Positions 34,601 through 45,555 of a DNA stretch of 64,000 nucleotides are shown one piece after another. Every line of letters starts with the position of its first letter. Positions within the stretch are counted from its first letter, which is position 1. This DNA is from Parasponia andersonii. Taxonomy: Eukaryota; Streptophyta; Magnoliopsida; Rosales; Cannabaceae. Under the pieces are notes generated by a model. It did not search any database and had not been told where the DNA came from. It saw only the letters and a program-made list of their open reading frames with translations. The translations under genes and the position numbers were made by a program. Where the stretch lies: the NCBI GenBank assembly GCA_002914805.1, contig JXTB01000067.1, positions 679,293-743,292 of the forward strand, given 5' to 3'.

Positions 34601-37600
34601 AACACGAAAACATATTAAAGGTTAAGAATCCATAATGAGACAAGGGCAATAGTTAGAGGGGAATTGATGAGATACTAAAACACTTTTTTCTTCTTCTTCT
34701 TCTTCAATTTTTTTTTTCCCAATTAACTTCTATATTTTGGTGGAATGAAATCTGGTATGTTATGTTGAACTCAGTTTCTTCTATATCAAGGAGTTTTCTT
34801 TGGTTGCTTTCCCCATGAAACTAACTGCTCTCTTCCATCGCTCTGATTGCAGCGCAATTATCCCTACTTCATAATGTTTATATCATCATCAACCATCTTG
34901 TGTCTGTATGTATTTGTGTTTTCCTGGATCAACATTCTTCGAGTGCGGGGCAACGTATGGAGTGTCATGTCCCGTGATATCTTATCAGTTATCCTCATAG
35001 TGTATTGCTTTATTGCCGTCTGGTTTGTTGGTGGACTTACAGTTTTCCATTTCTATCTTATTTGCACCAATCAGGTAAACCTTTTCCTCTCCTTAGTAGT
35101 TATGTTTTATTAAATTACCTCTTCAGTGTTAGAATATCTTTGTCAGTTCTCCTCTTTTCAGTGAACTAAACAAGACTACTTTATTAGACTTGCTGGTGTT
35201 TTATAAACAGGCAAAGTTACACTCTGATGTAATGAAAGGATATTATCCTTGTATGTAGTTAGAAAGCAAAAACATTTTTGCCAAGGAACTAAAGGAGGTT
35301 TTGCACAATTCTGCTTTACCCCAAGTTTGAATGATCTGTCAGTTCTCTTTGCTTTTAAATTCAATAGACTACATGGTTCTAAACATCGATCTTCTTGTCA
35401 CCATATGATCAACAAACAATGCCAAAAGCTTTTCTTTGCCCATCTCCAGGGGATTATTTCAGCTCAGAGAAGTAGTTGGTCTATCCAGCAGTTTGAAATT
35501 TGAAAAACTTGAGTCAATGTGATCCCTATAACTTGAAAGTCTTATTCTAAGTTTGTCTTGCATACTTACTCTTTGTGGAAAATTAGCTTCTGATAATTTT
35601 ATTGATAAGAGTATGAGGCATTTAAATAGGAACTGTACAGGTATAAACAAATCTGGTATTGAACACCAAATATTCTAGAGTAACTACAGATATTCTAGGG
35701 TAAATCAATTAGCCTAAAACTAAATAATCTAATTATAGTAACTCTCCAATTCTACAGCTCGGTTTCCTTATTAAAAAGGTACCGAGTAAATGCTCCAATA
35801 TACAATATTTTCTACACCCTCCGTTGAGCTGGTGCATAGAGATTCCATATGCCCAGTATGCAAACTAACTCATTGAAACTTTCTGTTGATTGCCCTTTAG
35901 TCAGTAAGTCAGCCTTTGTTGCTTGCTAGGAATATATACAATACATAGTTCCTTTTCATCAATTTTTTCTTTAATGAAGTGTCTGTCCACTTCAACATGC
36001 TTGGTTCTGTCGTGATTGACTAGATCATGTGCTATGTTGATTGCTGACTTGCTGTCGCTGTACAACTTTAAAGGCTTGTTCCTTTGAAGTTTTAATTCTT
36101 CAAGTATGCATTTGATCCAAATTAATTTGCATACTCCTTGAGCAAGAGCTCTGAGTTCTGCTTTGGCACTACTTCGGGCTACCACTGGTTGCCTCTTACT
36201 CCTCCAGTAACCAAGTTCTTCCGTACTTTAGTACAATATCCAGTTGTTGATCTGCTATCTTCAACTAATCCTGCCCAATCTGCATATGTAAAGGCCTCAA
36301 CACCTCTTTCCTCATTCTTTTTGAATAGTAATCCATTTCCTGGTGTTTTCTTCAGATAGCGTAAAATTTTGTACACAGCATCCAAGTATTCTTCGAATGA
36401 ATTGTGCATGTATTGGCTAACCAAGCTCACGGAAAATACAATACTGGGCCTTGTGTGGGATAGGTAGATCAGTTTTCCCACTAACCGCTAGTACAGTCCC
36501 TTGTCAACTGGTTTCTCGTTTGTTGGTTTACACTTGCCTTTTGGTTCAACAGGTGTTGCCACTGATTTACAACCACTCATTCCTATTTCTTTGAGTAGAT
36601 CTAGGGCATATTTCCTTTGGGACACTGCAATTCCTTGTTTTGTTCTTCCAACCTCCATTCCTAGAAAATACTTCTTTTACCTCAAATTCTTGGGCTAGCA
36701 AGCCTTTTAAGTCTTTCTTGCTCTCCATAAGACTCACCTGTCAGTATCATGTCATCAACATAGACAATCAGGATAGTTATCTTACCCTCTTGTGAATGTT
36801 TGAAGCTGTAGAGAGATTCTTTCAGGTGACAGACATTCTCTTTTCTATATCTTTCTTCAAACCTTGGAGGAATTCTCATGAAAACAGATTCTTCTTCCAA
36901 ATGTCCATTAAGGAAGGCACTTTTGATGTCTAGTTGTTGTAGGGGACAATCGAGATTAGCGGTAACTAATAGCAGAACCCTGACTGTGTTTAACTTGGTA
37001 ACGGGTGCAAATGTCTCATTGTAGTCCACTCCATATGTTTAAGTGAATCCTTTTGCAACTACTCGTCTCGCTTTGTATTGGTCTATCGTTACATCAGCCT
37101 TATGTTTAACCGTAAATACCCACTTACATCCCACAACATGTTTATCTCTAGGCCGATTGACTATTGTCCATGTTGTTGGTTTCTAGTACCCCAATTTCCT
37201 CATAGAATGCTTTCTTCCATTCTTTCTGTGAGAGGGCTTTGGCTATATCCTTAGGAACTACCACTTGCTCGACTTCTGCTAGAAAAGCTTTATATTTCGG
37301 AGTTAGTCTACTGTAGCAGACATATCTGGACATTGGATGTAGAGTACAACTTCGGACTTCCTTCCTCTTGGCAATAGGTAACTCAGACTCGTTCCACCAT
37401 ACTAGAAGGATAAATATTAGGAATATCATTCGGCAAGATGGGATTAAGAGAAGGATCACTTACATTAGGAACAGTGTGTGAGTCGGACTCATGAGATGTT
37501 GGAGCAGCAGTTGACTGTATTACCTGATGGTTCTTTGGTCGTCGAGAGTAAACTAAAAGTTATTTAGTTTTGGGCTGAGATTGTTGCTCAAAGGTTCCTA

Positions 37601-40600
37601 TGTCAGACAGAGAAGGAGATAAGTGATTGATGTGAATAGTTTGATCAATTTCTGGGATGGCCTTAGGTAGGCAAGTATCCCAATTAGAAACTTCACTCAC
37701 CGTCCCTCCCTGAAGTGAAATGTTGGGATAAAAAGGTTACTCTTCATTGAATGTGACATCTAAGGAGACATACCTACATCAATTAGAAGGATTATATCAT
37801 TTATACCCCTTTTTTGTAGAAGAGTAGCCTAAAAAGACACCTAAGAGCACGGGGATCAAATTTGGATCAGTTTGGACCTAGAACATGGACATAAGAAGTA
37901 CAGCCAAATATTTTTAAGGGGAGATTAGAAACAAGATGGGTATGCGGATACGTTTGAAGAAGGATAGAGAGTGGAGTGTGATATTTTAACACTCGAGAGG
38001 GCATACGATTGATAAGGTAGAGAGCAGTAAGGATAGCCTCACCCCAAAAATGCATAGGGACAGATGTGGTAAACTAATTTTGTGTTCGGCAATCCTACTT
38101 TATTGGGGTGTGCCTGCACAAGAACTCTAATGAATGATGCCATGAGATAGAAGATAATCACCCAAGATGGAATTAAAATATTCCGTGCCATTATCTGTGT
38201 GCAATACTTGAAGATTAGCATTGAATTGATTGTTTAACATAGAAAGGAAGTTTTTAAAAGTCGTGGCAGCATCAGATTTCTGTTTAAGAATAAAAACTCA
38301 ACTAACATGTGTGTGATCATCGATGAAAGTGATAAGTCATCTTGATCTTGTTTTTGTGGTGTTGGTTATTCTAGATGGTCCCTGTATATCAGTGTAAATA
38401 AAAGTAAAGGGTTAAGTTGATTTGTAAGGTACCGAACGAAAAATAGCATGTGTATGTTTATCAAACGGACAAATTTCACATTTAAATAAGCTCAAGTTTT
38501 TATATCGAAACAACTTAGGAAATAGATATTTTAAATAGGAAAAACTAGGGTGGCTTATCCTATAATGCCACCGCATAATATCAATATTACGAGAAGCAGT
38601 ACAACTAGAAAGAAAAGCTTTATTCACTTGAGCAGGAGGAAACGGATCAATGTAATACAGCCCACTACATGCCTTTGCACTCCCAATCGTCTTCCCCGAG
38701 GACATATCCTGAAAAGTACAACAAAGTGGTGAGAAAGAGACAAAACATTGCTGATCTTGAGTGAGTTTACTGAAAGAGAGCAGATTACACGATAGATTAG
38801 GGACATGAAGTACATCATAAAGAGTAACAAAAGGGGATGAATATATAGACCCTTTACCAGCCAAAGAGGACAGAGAACCATCAGCAATCTTAATTTTTTG
38901 ACTACTTGACAAGGGGTGGATGTGGTAAACTGATGGGATTGACCAATCATGTGATCAGAGGCACCCGAGCCCACAATCCAGGCAGAATGTTAAGCATTGA
39001 AGGCAGCAGAGGTACCTGGATGTGTAGAGAATGATAGATCACATGTAGTAGTTTCGCAGCTGATGGAGTTGAGTTATCTGAGCCGGAGTGAATGGGAAAG
39101 GCTCGGATGGAGCTGTAGTCAAGGCCTGGCCAGCCAAAGGGGCACGAGCAGAGGAGCGGGTTTACCATGAAGACGCCAGCACGTCTCCGTGGTGTGGCCG
39201 ACCTTGCTGCAGCGAAAACACCAGGGGCGGTCACGGTGAGTGCCACGAGAATCATCACCATTATTAGAGTGCCGGGTAGCAAGGGCCGACTGGTCAGTTT
39301 CTACAGCAACACTAGGCCCCAGCACGACTCTCTTACGGCTCTCCTCCCTGCGGACTTCTGCAAAAGCTTCACGGATAGAGGGAAGAGGATTTTTCCCCAA
39401 GAGGCGGCCACGAACCTCATCAATGTCACGGTTAAGGCCATGAAGAAAATCAAAAAGTCGCTCACGATCAAGCGTTTTTGATAAAAGAGGTCAATCTCTT
39501 GCCACATATTATAAACAACACCATGGTATTGAGTTACCATGAGAGAGTTTTGTCACTGGTCTCGAAGCGTTGATTTGAGTTCAAAGACTTGAGCCGAGTT
39601 TTCCAAATCCGAGAAGGCCTCCTGAACAGTGTCCCACACCTCACGAGCAGTAGAAAGAAACAAGTAAGTCTTACCCATATCGACTTCCATGGAGTTGATG
39701 AGCCAGGCCATGATGAGAGAGGTTTTAGATTCCCATTTGGCATAGGAAGGATCGGCAGCAGCAGGAGCAACAACAGCGCCAGTCAAGCGACCCCGGCCAC
39801 GCAGATACAACATCTTCACGGATTGGGACCATTGCAGGAAATTCTGACCCTTCAGTTTGTGGATAGTGATTTGGAGGGAGTTTTGATGATCAAATGATGT
39901 GAGAAATGTATTAGAAGAATTTTTTATGATAGGGGAGTCGGCTGAGGTATCATCAGAGGTGATAGAATTTGTGGGATTCAAAGAGGTAGGATCGGGTAGG
40001 GTAGCCATGAGGGAAGAGACGAAGACTCAAAAAAAAAAAAAAAAAAAAGGCTTCGAAATTGCTAGTTTAGAGGTATGACCCTGATACCATGTGGAAAATT
40101 AGCTTCTGATCATTTTATTGATAGAGAATAAGGCCTTTAAATAGGCACTGTACGGGTATAAACAAATTGAATACCAAATATTCTAGACTAACTATAGATA
40201 TTCTATGATAAATCAATTGGTCTAAAACTAAATAATCTAATTATAATAACTCTCCAATTATACAGCTCGGTTTCCCTATTGGAAAGATATCGAGTAAATG
40301 CTTCAATATACAATATTTTCTACACTCTTCCCTTTCTGACTGGAAGATTTTCTTTCTTTAGTGCATTATAAATATTAAACATGACTTTGGACCACCAGAT
40401 TATTTCCCTTGGTAGGATCCAACTATCTTTATGATCCATCATGCGCTCTGGCATCTTTTCATTCAGTGCTAATCTTCACTCAAAACACTCATGCAGAAGA
40501 GCAGCAGAGGAGGTTGTGGGGGGCAGAAGGGGGTGTGTTGGGGAAGGGAATTCTTCTGGAAACATGAACAACAGTGTTGATTATTTCACAACTACATAAT

Positions 40601-41157
40601 AACCGTAGAACTGATATTGGATTATGTAGCATATTATGTAGGTATGTTAATAATTGAATGCACAACTTTGTTCAAATTTATTAATTTGGTGACTGCTTTT
40701 TTTGCAGACAACTTATGAGAATTTCAGGTACCGGTATGATAAGAAGCAAAACCCATTTAGCAAGGGGATATTGGGTAACCTTAATGAAGTCTTCTGCTCT
40801 AAGATCCCACCTTCACTGATAAATTTCCGAGCATGGGCATCAGAAGAGGAAGATGCAGTTGCATCAGGATCCACTACATCAGAAAGTGAAAGAGGGTTTG
40901 TCAACTCAAAAGAGAAATTCGACATAGAAGTTGGAAATAGATATAGCAATGATGCTGGTAAAGGACTTCCATTGATTTTGCAGAATTTGGATTACGGTGC
41001 TTTACGTGACAATGTAAAGAGAGAGAATTTGCATCACATTGGTGTTGACAATAAGTTGAAATCAGTTTCCGTCCCTATAGGTCATGAACAATATTCACAG
41101 AGCAGTTCTACCGTTGGAAGTAGTACTAGGAAGAGGACAGAAGCTTCCATTAGCTGA
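31499..41157 (+). CDS. DHHC-type protein S-acyltransferase (palmitoyltransferase), five coding exons
   Basis: Plant PAT enzymes move palmitate from palmitoyl-CoA onto cysteines of membrane-associated proteins. The exons are 31499-31612, 32567-32746, 33559-33867, 34853-35074 and 40708-41157, all with GT-AG borders and phase 0. They give 424 residues without interruption. Domains in order: cytosolic N-terminus with [11 protein letters not shown]1 about 55-75; TM2 about 83-107; DPG motif at 110-112; Cys-rich DHHC domain about 164-205 with [15 protein letters not shown] and [11 protein letters not shown], catalytic Cys192; TM3 about 206-230; TM4 about 243-270; TTxE motif at 276-279; hydrophilic Ser-rich tail. 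Length and order match plant PATs. Intron 4 is 5.6 kb because a Copia element sits in it. The ATG at 31499 is preferred because it gives the normal N-terminus. The frame is also open upstream but without an ATG. The subfamily member is not assigned. Confidence 0.93.
32567..32746 (+). CDS. PAT exon 2
   Basis: Encodes residues 39-98: [18 protein letters not shown]1 and most of TM2. The acceptor is TGCCAG. The donor GTTGGT is non-consensus after GT but gives the expected [12 protein letters not shown] junction with exon 3. Confidence 0.87.
32828..33100 (+). CDS. Unrecognised 90-residue open frame inside PAT intron 2
   Basis: The frame from ATG at 32828 to the stop at 33098-33100 gives a hydrophilic, protein-like sequence including [59 protein letters not shown] and [16 protein letters not shown]. 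Base composition is more balanced than in the flanking intron. I do not recognise the family. It lies within intron 2 on the same strand. It may be a captured piece of another gene or of a mobile element, or an alternative exon, although no splice pair keeps it in the PAT frame. A chance frame of this composition is possible but seems less likely. Confidence 0.4.
   Translation: MSGEKQYSLIERVYYKYYKRTLQFFKILEEENFPILLYKDSHNKVYVRFLPKSEAPVSDLPYKNPLTIFKPNGQKIAETTLFKTPFALTL
33559..33867 (+). CDS. PAT exon 3 (catalytic DHHC exon)
   Basis: Encodes residues 99-201 with DPGIIPRN and the Cys-rich domain up to QCIGL. The acceptor is TGTGCAG and the donor GTAAGT. All zinc-binding Cys/His positions and DHHC are present. 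Confidence 0.92.
34853..35074 (+). CDS. PAT exon 4
   Basis: Encodes residues 202-275, RNYPYF through TM3 and TM4 to FYLICTNQ. The acceptor is ATTGCAG and the donor GTAAAC. The donor opens the 5.6-kb intron that holds a Copia element. Confidence 0.92.
35569..35573 (+). repeat. Target-site duplication, left copy
   Basis: CTCTT directly before the Copia element. The identical CTCTT follows it at 40325-40329. Confidence 0.9.
35574..35816 (-). repeat. Left (3') LTR of the intronic Copia element
   Basis: 243 bases, starting TGTGGAAAATTAGC and ending ATATTTTCTACA. It is followed by CCCTCCGTTG, the complement of the polypurine tract. Confidence 0.93.
35901..36481 (-). pseudogene. Copia RNase H and end of RT region
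   Basis: Minus-strand phrases [74 protein letters not shown] and [15 protein letters not shown] are the RT connection and RNase H blocks of plant Copia elements. Confidence 0.88.
36682..37459 (-). pseudogene. Copia reverse transcriptase region
   Basis: [37 protein letters not shown]-like text and [14 protein letters not shown], which carries the YVDD box, identify RT. The upstream phrase [19 protein letters not shown] is the usual start of the domain. Decayed. Confidence 0.88.
37800..38974 (-). pseudogene. Copia protease, pre-integrase and integrase region
   Basis: On the minus strand GSGASDHM is the protease active-site phrase, followed by [20 protein letters not shown], then [20 protein letters not shown] (GAG-pre-integrase). 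Integrase text continues to [20 protein letters not shown] near 37990-38055. Confidence 0.85.
39119..40008 (-). pseudogene. Copia gag region with zinc knuckle
   Basis: The gag start MATLPDPTS is followed by [20 protein letters not shown], the N-terminal Copia gag domain, and [21 protein letters not shown] knuckle phrase, [20 protein letters not shown], lies near 39150-39230. The GC content is higher here than in the surrounding DNA. Confidence 0.88.
40081..40089 (-). other. Primer-binding site of the intronic Copia element
   Basis: The minus strand reads TGGTATCAG immediately inside the right LTR, matching the initiator-Met tRNA end. Confidence 0.88.
40090..40324 (-). repeat. Right (5') LTR of the intronic Copia element
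   Basis: 235 bases, collinear with 35574-35816, TG...CA bounded and followed by the CTCTT target duplication. Confidence 0.93.
40325..40329 (+). repeat. Target-site duplication, right copy
   Basis: CTCTT, identical to 35569-35573. Confidence 0.9.
40708..41157 (+). CDS. PAT exon 5
   Basis: Encodes residues 276-424, beginning [11 protein letters not shown] (TTxE motif), then [16 protein letters not shown] and a polar tail ending in TGA. The acceptor is TTTTGCAG. The exon lies 383 bases after the right end of the Copia insertion. Confidence 0.92.
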   Translation, partial: TTYENFRYRYDKKQNPFSKGILGNLNEVFCSKIPPSLINFRAWASEEEDAVASGSTTSESERGFVNSKEKFDIEVGNRYSNDAGKGLPLILQNLDYGALRDNVKRENLHHIGVDNKLKSVSVPIGHEQYSQSSSTVGSSTRKRTEASIS

Positions 41158-42627
41158 CACACTGCTGGTTTTTCAAGTGAGGAAAAAAAAGGTAGTGCTT
41201 TTTCTTATTTCCATTGTTCTTCTTTGATTCGAGCTTTTCAGATAAGTACACTATCTGATTAATTATGAGTAGTATAACTGAAGTAGTATACGCATTGGTT
41301 GGCTGGTTATAGTGCTTGAAGATTTGTTTTGTGGTTTCATGAGGACTAATTTTCTCTCCTCAAACAATAAGCACATCCTCTCTTTCTCTCTCTAATAAAT
41401 TTGAGTACATTAGAGTTGATGAAATAGCCTTAAACCAGTTCCATGCATGCTTTTTATCTGATGTTTACGTTGAGATTGTTGTAATAAAGCTGGCAGGAAA
41501 GAAGAATGTAATTGAATTGTTTGCTGTTTAGGATAACCATGTCATGGATATAAGCTTTTGGTAATTACAATGGCAGGCACAAATCTGAGTTTTTAGGCAC
41601 TTAGACTGGTTGCTTGTGCACTTGCGCTTGTCTAATTTCGACTTGCTGTAAATTTGAAAGTGAGAACTGTATTCATTTCTTTATCTGTTTTCCTACACGA
41701 GAATTGAATACATGTTTCGTCTCTAGGAAACTAATGCCAGAAAATTTGGTGTATCTTTTGTTTTTTACACTAGTGGACGCAGACAATGGTGTTGATTTAC
41801 AGTCCAGAAAAACTTTTATACAAATGATCATTGTTGTAACATTACACAATCTTCAACTATCTATATCTATAGGTATATAAAACGTGGGGAGAATTATGAT
41901 CATGACCGCTAAATCAAGTTTAGCTACCACTATTTATAAGGTCATATTTTGTTCCATATACTGTCGAAGACAATTATGATTCTGTAATTAACCGATAATC
42001 ATGTCTCGAAACTTTCAATTCAGCAAATTTGTTCACTACTATGAGTTATTGCCTAAAATGAACAGTGTGGTAGAATTTGATATAAACATGGTCAAATGAG
42101 AAAAGATGTTCCAATGGTCTATAAATCAAGTCAGTACTATTTATGAAACTTTTGCAAGATGTAGTTTTCTATGTATAAATCAACTTAGTGAAGTTTATCT
42201 AGGTGATTAACACTGAATTTTGAGGTATTCTGGATTATGTTATTTGTTATAAATTATAATTACCAACAATTTTTTTTCTTATTTTTGGGTTTGAGCTTAC
42301 TATGTTTTATATTGTTTTACAGAGTCTTTTCCGGACAAGATCTTCAGAGAGGACATGTAATGCCATATTAGGAAGATTGAGCAATATGGCCTGATGAGCT
42401 TAAAATTGTAATTGCTGAAACTAGAGGACACATGGAATTCATGTAATTATCTAGTGCAATAGGGCAAATAAATAAGCAAAACGATAATAAGCAATTCATC
42501 TTCCATTCTTGTCTTCAAATTTTTTTGTTACTTTTAACTAAAACTAGAAAAGGTCCGAGTTGTGTGCATAATAGTACTCTTATCTCAAATACTGGATAAA
42601 AGCTCCGTTGATTTAAGTGTTTTTATT
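41158..42627 (+). other. 3' region of the PAT gene, with a possible spliced untranslated exon
   Basis: After the TGA there is a donor-like AAAG|GTAGTG at 41191/41192 and an acceptor TTGTTTTACAG ending at 42322. The segment after it (about 42323-42600) may be a 3' untranslated exon, or a tail exon of an alternative transcript. The stop would lie only 34 bases before that junction, inside the distance usually tolerated by nonsense-mediated decay. The intervening 1.1 kb is AT-rich and shows no gene. This exon is an inference from splice-site appearance. Confidence 0.35.
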
Positions 42628-42840
42628 NNNNNNNNNNNNNNNNNNNNNNNNNNNNNNNNNNNNNNNNNNNNNNNNNNNNNNNNNNNNNNNNNNNNNNNNN
42701 NNNNNNNNNNNNNNNNNNNNNNNNNNNNNNNNNNNNNNNNNNNNNNNNNNNNNNNNNNNNNNNNNNNNNNNNNNNNNNNNNNNNNNNNNNNNNNNNNNNN
42801 NNNNNNNNNNNNNNNNNNNNNNNNNNNNNNNNNNNNNNNN
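42628..42840. other. Assembly gap of 213 Ns
   Basis: An undetermined run between TTTTTATT and a poly-A stretch. Translated frames across it have no meaning. Confidence 0.99.
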
Positions 42841-43699
42841 AAAAAAAAAAAAGAAAAAACTACGAGAGATTATGTATGCACAGCATAGATTAAAGGCACC
42901 CATTTAATTTAATATAAAAATGACTAAAAAAATACAATTTAAAAAATGAAATAATTGAAGGCACTCGACCGTCTTTCTCCTCCCTCTCCTTCAATTTCCT
43001 AGTACTGTTCGTCTTCTTCACTTACTTTTCTCTAGTATCACTTAAGAATGTAAATCAGATTAAAGCAAGCATCAGAAGAGAAATAACTTCTATCTAAAAG
43101 AGTAAGAATATATCCATAAGAACGAAACTTAAAAAAATTGTATAAAACATAAGTTTGTAAACTAAGTAAAAGAAAAGTAAGTAGAGTGTCTAACATATGA
43201 TTTTAGTCTTTTATTTTCTATTAAACTAAATTACTAGGCTTTTTTTGATACGAAATCAAAATTGCAGTTCCTTCATATATTATGTTGTTGAAATAAATTA
43301 CTTAGCATTCTTTTGAGGGAATTAGGAGAAATGTCCCTTATTGAAAGAGGAACATTACACCTTTCTTAAAACTTTTTATCTAAAATCAACCCTTTAAATG
43401 AAAGTTTTGTATAATGACATATACGATCCTAGTTAAAATTGAAAAAAAAAAAAAATGAAAAAAGAAAAACAAAAATGAAAATTCCCACAACCCTTTCTTC
43501 TTCATTGTGATTTGCCTCCCATCTCCCTTTTGTCTTCATCTTCTCCCCGTATTGCTTCTTCTTCCTCACCATTATTACTTCATTTCAGCTAGAAGCTTAG
43601 AGTCACCAACCCAAAGTCCTAATTTTTGTATGTTAACTGTGAGAAATATGGTCCTCTTTGTTATTACACTTTCAAGTTCGTGTATCCTCTTATTTTAAT
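42841..43699. other. AT-rich intergenic DNA, no gene seen
   Basis: Begins with a poly-A run at the gap edge, which may have caused the gap. Pyrimidine-rich stretches occur near 42970-43030 and 43495-43570. No coding domain is recognised. The 63-residue frame at 43507 is low-complexity. Confidence 0.5.
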
Positions 43700-44343
43700 G
43701 TTAAAGTCTTTAATGGAGTAAGTAAAAAATAATTTTCAAAATAATCTTTCTTTATTAATATGAGTTTGATTCATAGATTAAAAATGATTTTCTAATAGAA
43801 CTTGAAACTATAGTGAAAAATAGAAACTTTTTAGTCAATTTTGAGCATGAAAAGCAGTAAATTAGAAAATATGAAGTAAAATTGTGAGATTCATTGCGAA
43901 GATAAAACCCAGACTAGGATAGACGGGGGTGTCTAGAAATCGACAAATTGTATATATCAAGTACACTTGATAGTATTATCGAGTCTTATCTCCACAATTA
44001 TTCATCTACACTACAACAATGATACTAGACTCAACTGTCGATCCATAGGCCAACCATTATCGTCTAGGTATTAGACATTATCTCGACTATACTAGATACG
44101 TTGTCTACCATTCTCGACATTGCAGTCGAGTGACTAGACATCGGTGTCGAGATAATTTTCAAAGTATAAAAAAAGTTACTAGACAACACAATCGTGTGAC
44201 TCAACATGGTGTCTAGAAAGGTCGACAATTCTATCTATATATTAAACACTGTTGTCTAGCAACTAAAGACATATTTAACCACTAGAAACATATATCTAGC
44301 AACTAAAGACACATGTCTACTCACAAAAAACACATGTCAAACC
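43700..44343 (+). repeat. Left long terminal inverted repeat
   Basis: About 640 bases, rich in CTAGACA/TGTCTAG and TCGACA words, imperfectly complementary to 47601-48377. The outer edge is placed where the similarity fades near GTTAAAGTCTTTAATGGAG. Confidence 0.65.
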
Positions 44344-44489
44344 TTATATTAAAATTTTTGAAAGGCTTTGGATTATATTAAAATATTATGAGTTTCTAGT
44401 TAAAAAATAGTGTTTTGGATAATATAGGTAACCCTATCGTGTCGATTAAACCTACTGTCAAAGTTTATTGCATTATATGACCAAGTTTA

Positions 44490-44792
44490 TTATGTGTTCA
44501 AGGTCATTGATTTTAACCAAATTTTGAGGACATTAGCTATTAGACATGAGTTGTCTACCGTCCTAGATAAGTTATCTATCTGGCAGATATTATTGTCTAG
44601 CTTCCTAGATAATTTGTCTATCTGGTATATATTACTATCTAGCTTCTCAAATAAGTTGTCTATCCGGTAGACACGATTGTTTAGTCTCTCAAACAGGTTG
44701 TCTATTTGATAGACACTATTGTTTACCTTTTCGGATAAGTTATCTATTTGGTAGACACTATAATCTAGCTTCCCAAATAAGTTATCTATTTG
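44490..44792 (-). CDS. Array 1: open frame of 14-residue repeats (no ATG)
   Basis: On the minus strand this stretch is open for about 100 codons. It reads as a run of 14-residue units close to K-L-D-N-x-V/I-Y-Q-I-D-N-L-S/F-x, then closes with TVDNSCLIANVLKIWLK. Two heptads per unit with hydrophobic residues spaced 3-4 apart suggest a coiled coil. There is no ATG at its start. It is therefore a fragment, an internal exon, or simply a frame kept open by a 42-bp unit that lacks stops. The protein family is unknown. Confidence 0.35.
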   Translation of the reverse strand, partial: QIDNLFGKLDYSVYQIDNLSEKVNNSVYQIDNLFERLNNRVYRIDNLFEKLDSNIYQIDKLSRKLDNNICQIDNLSRTVDNSCLIANVLKIWLKSMTLNT

Positions 44793-44800
44793 CTAGACAC
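44540..44800. repeat. 42-bp tandem array 1 (about six units)
   Basis: Consensus of the form GTCTAGCTTTCTAGACAAG followed by TTGTCTATCTGATAGACACTATT. Units are diverged, often by 20 percent or more, but keep the 42-base period. Confidence 0.85.
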
Positions 44801-45115
44801 TAAGTAGAATGAACTAAAATTTGTTATAAACTAAATCTAATATAATATAATTACAAAATTACTGAGTTTTGTAAACTTAATCACTATTTTATTTATTACT
44901 ATTAGAAACCTAGTCACTACTATAATAAAAATATGTCACTATTACTATTGAAAATTTAGTCATAATTTTGTTCTTTCTAATTGTAAACTCAATAACTAAG
45001 TATAATAAATAATAAATACATTAAAGTAAAATTAGTGAATTTTGAATTACCATTATTACTATAATGAGAATATGTCATTATTACTATTGGAAATTTTATC
45101 ACCACTTTATTCTTT

Positions 45116-45376
45116 CTAAACAAGGAGTCTGGGTATTAGACACGAGTTTTCTAACTTTCTAGATACATTGTCTATCTTGTAGATACTACAGTCTACCTTT
45201 CTAAATACGTTGTCTATTTGGTAAACAATATTGTCTAGATTCCTAGATAAGTTATCTATCGAGTATATACTATTGTCTAGCTTTCCAGACAAGTTTTCTA
45301 TCTCATAGATATGATTGTCTAGCTTTTTAGATAAGTTGTCTATTTGATAGAGACTATTATCAAGCTTTTCGGACAA
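45116..45376 (-). CDS. Array 2: open frame of 14-residue repeats
   Basis: An 86-codon frame with an ATG, MSEKLDNSLYQIDNLSKKLD, continuing through five further units of the KLDNxIYxIDNLSx type and ending KLENSCLIPRLLV. The period is 14 residues (42 bases), which is two heptads. The closing SCLIxRLLV motif recurs in arrays 4 and 5 and partly in array 1. If translated it would be a short hydrophilic coiled-coil protein. No promoter or known homologue is recognised. Confidence 0.35.
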   Translation of the reverse strand: MSEKLDNSLYQIDNLSKKLDNHIYEIENLSGKLDNSIYSIDNLSRNLDNIVYQIDNVFRKVDCSIYKIDNVSRKLENSCLIPRLLV

Positions 45377-45380
45377 GTTT
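45116..45380. repeat. 42-bp tandem array 2 (about six units)
   Basis: Same unit as array 1. The array continues at 45488-45555 after an interruption of about 105 bases that begins with a poly-T run and is unlike the array. Confidence 0.85.
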
Positions 45381-45487
45381 GTTCTTTTTTTTTTTGTAAA
45401 AAAAATGAGGCTTAACTAATGGCCACCACTTATTACAAAGGTAAAGGAAAATAGCTTACACACTCATTACTACTAAGGTTTGATATC
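45381..45487. mobile_element. Short insertion inside the 42-bp array
   Basis: About 105 bases of unrelated sequence, starting with a T-run and containing GAGGCTTAACTAATGGCC, interrupts an array unit. GACAAGTT occurs on both sides, but the array itself supplies that word, so a target duplication is not proven. The origin is unknown. Confidence 0.35.
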
Positions 45488-45555
45488 CAGACAAGTTGTT
45501 TATCTTATAAATACTATTGTCTAGCTTTCTAAACAAGTTGTTTATCTGCTAGACA

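Larger units (their letters stand above)
35574..40324 (-). mobile_element. Copia LTR retrotransposon inside PAT intron 4, minus strand
   Basis: A 4.75-kb element antisense to the host gene. LTRs lie at 35574-35816 and 40090-40324, the primer-binding site at 40081-40089 abuts the right LTR, and the purine tract abuts the left one (minus strand CAACGGAGGG). The 5-base duplication CTCTT is perfect. From right to left it holds gag, zinc knuckle, protease, integrase, RT and RNase H remnants. The reading frame is broken in several places (on the order of ten), so it is a fossil. The LTRs differ by about 9 percent by eye, which suggests a few million years. Host splice sites lie outside it and are unaffected. 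Confidence 0.95.

Noticed and set aside
42562-42907. Open frames crossing the N run
   Set aside because: They consist almost wholly of undetermined bases and have no coding evidence.
44014-44024. CACTACAACAA, the start sequence of CACTA (En/Spm) transposons
   Set aside because: It lies about 300 bases inside the left inverted arm, the right arm has no matching terminal complement, and no 3-base target duplication or transposase is present.
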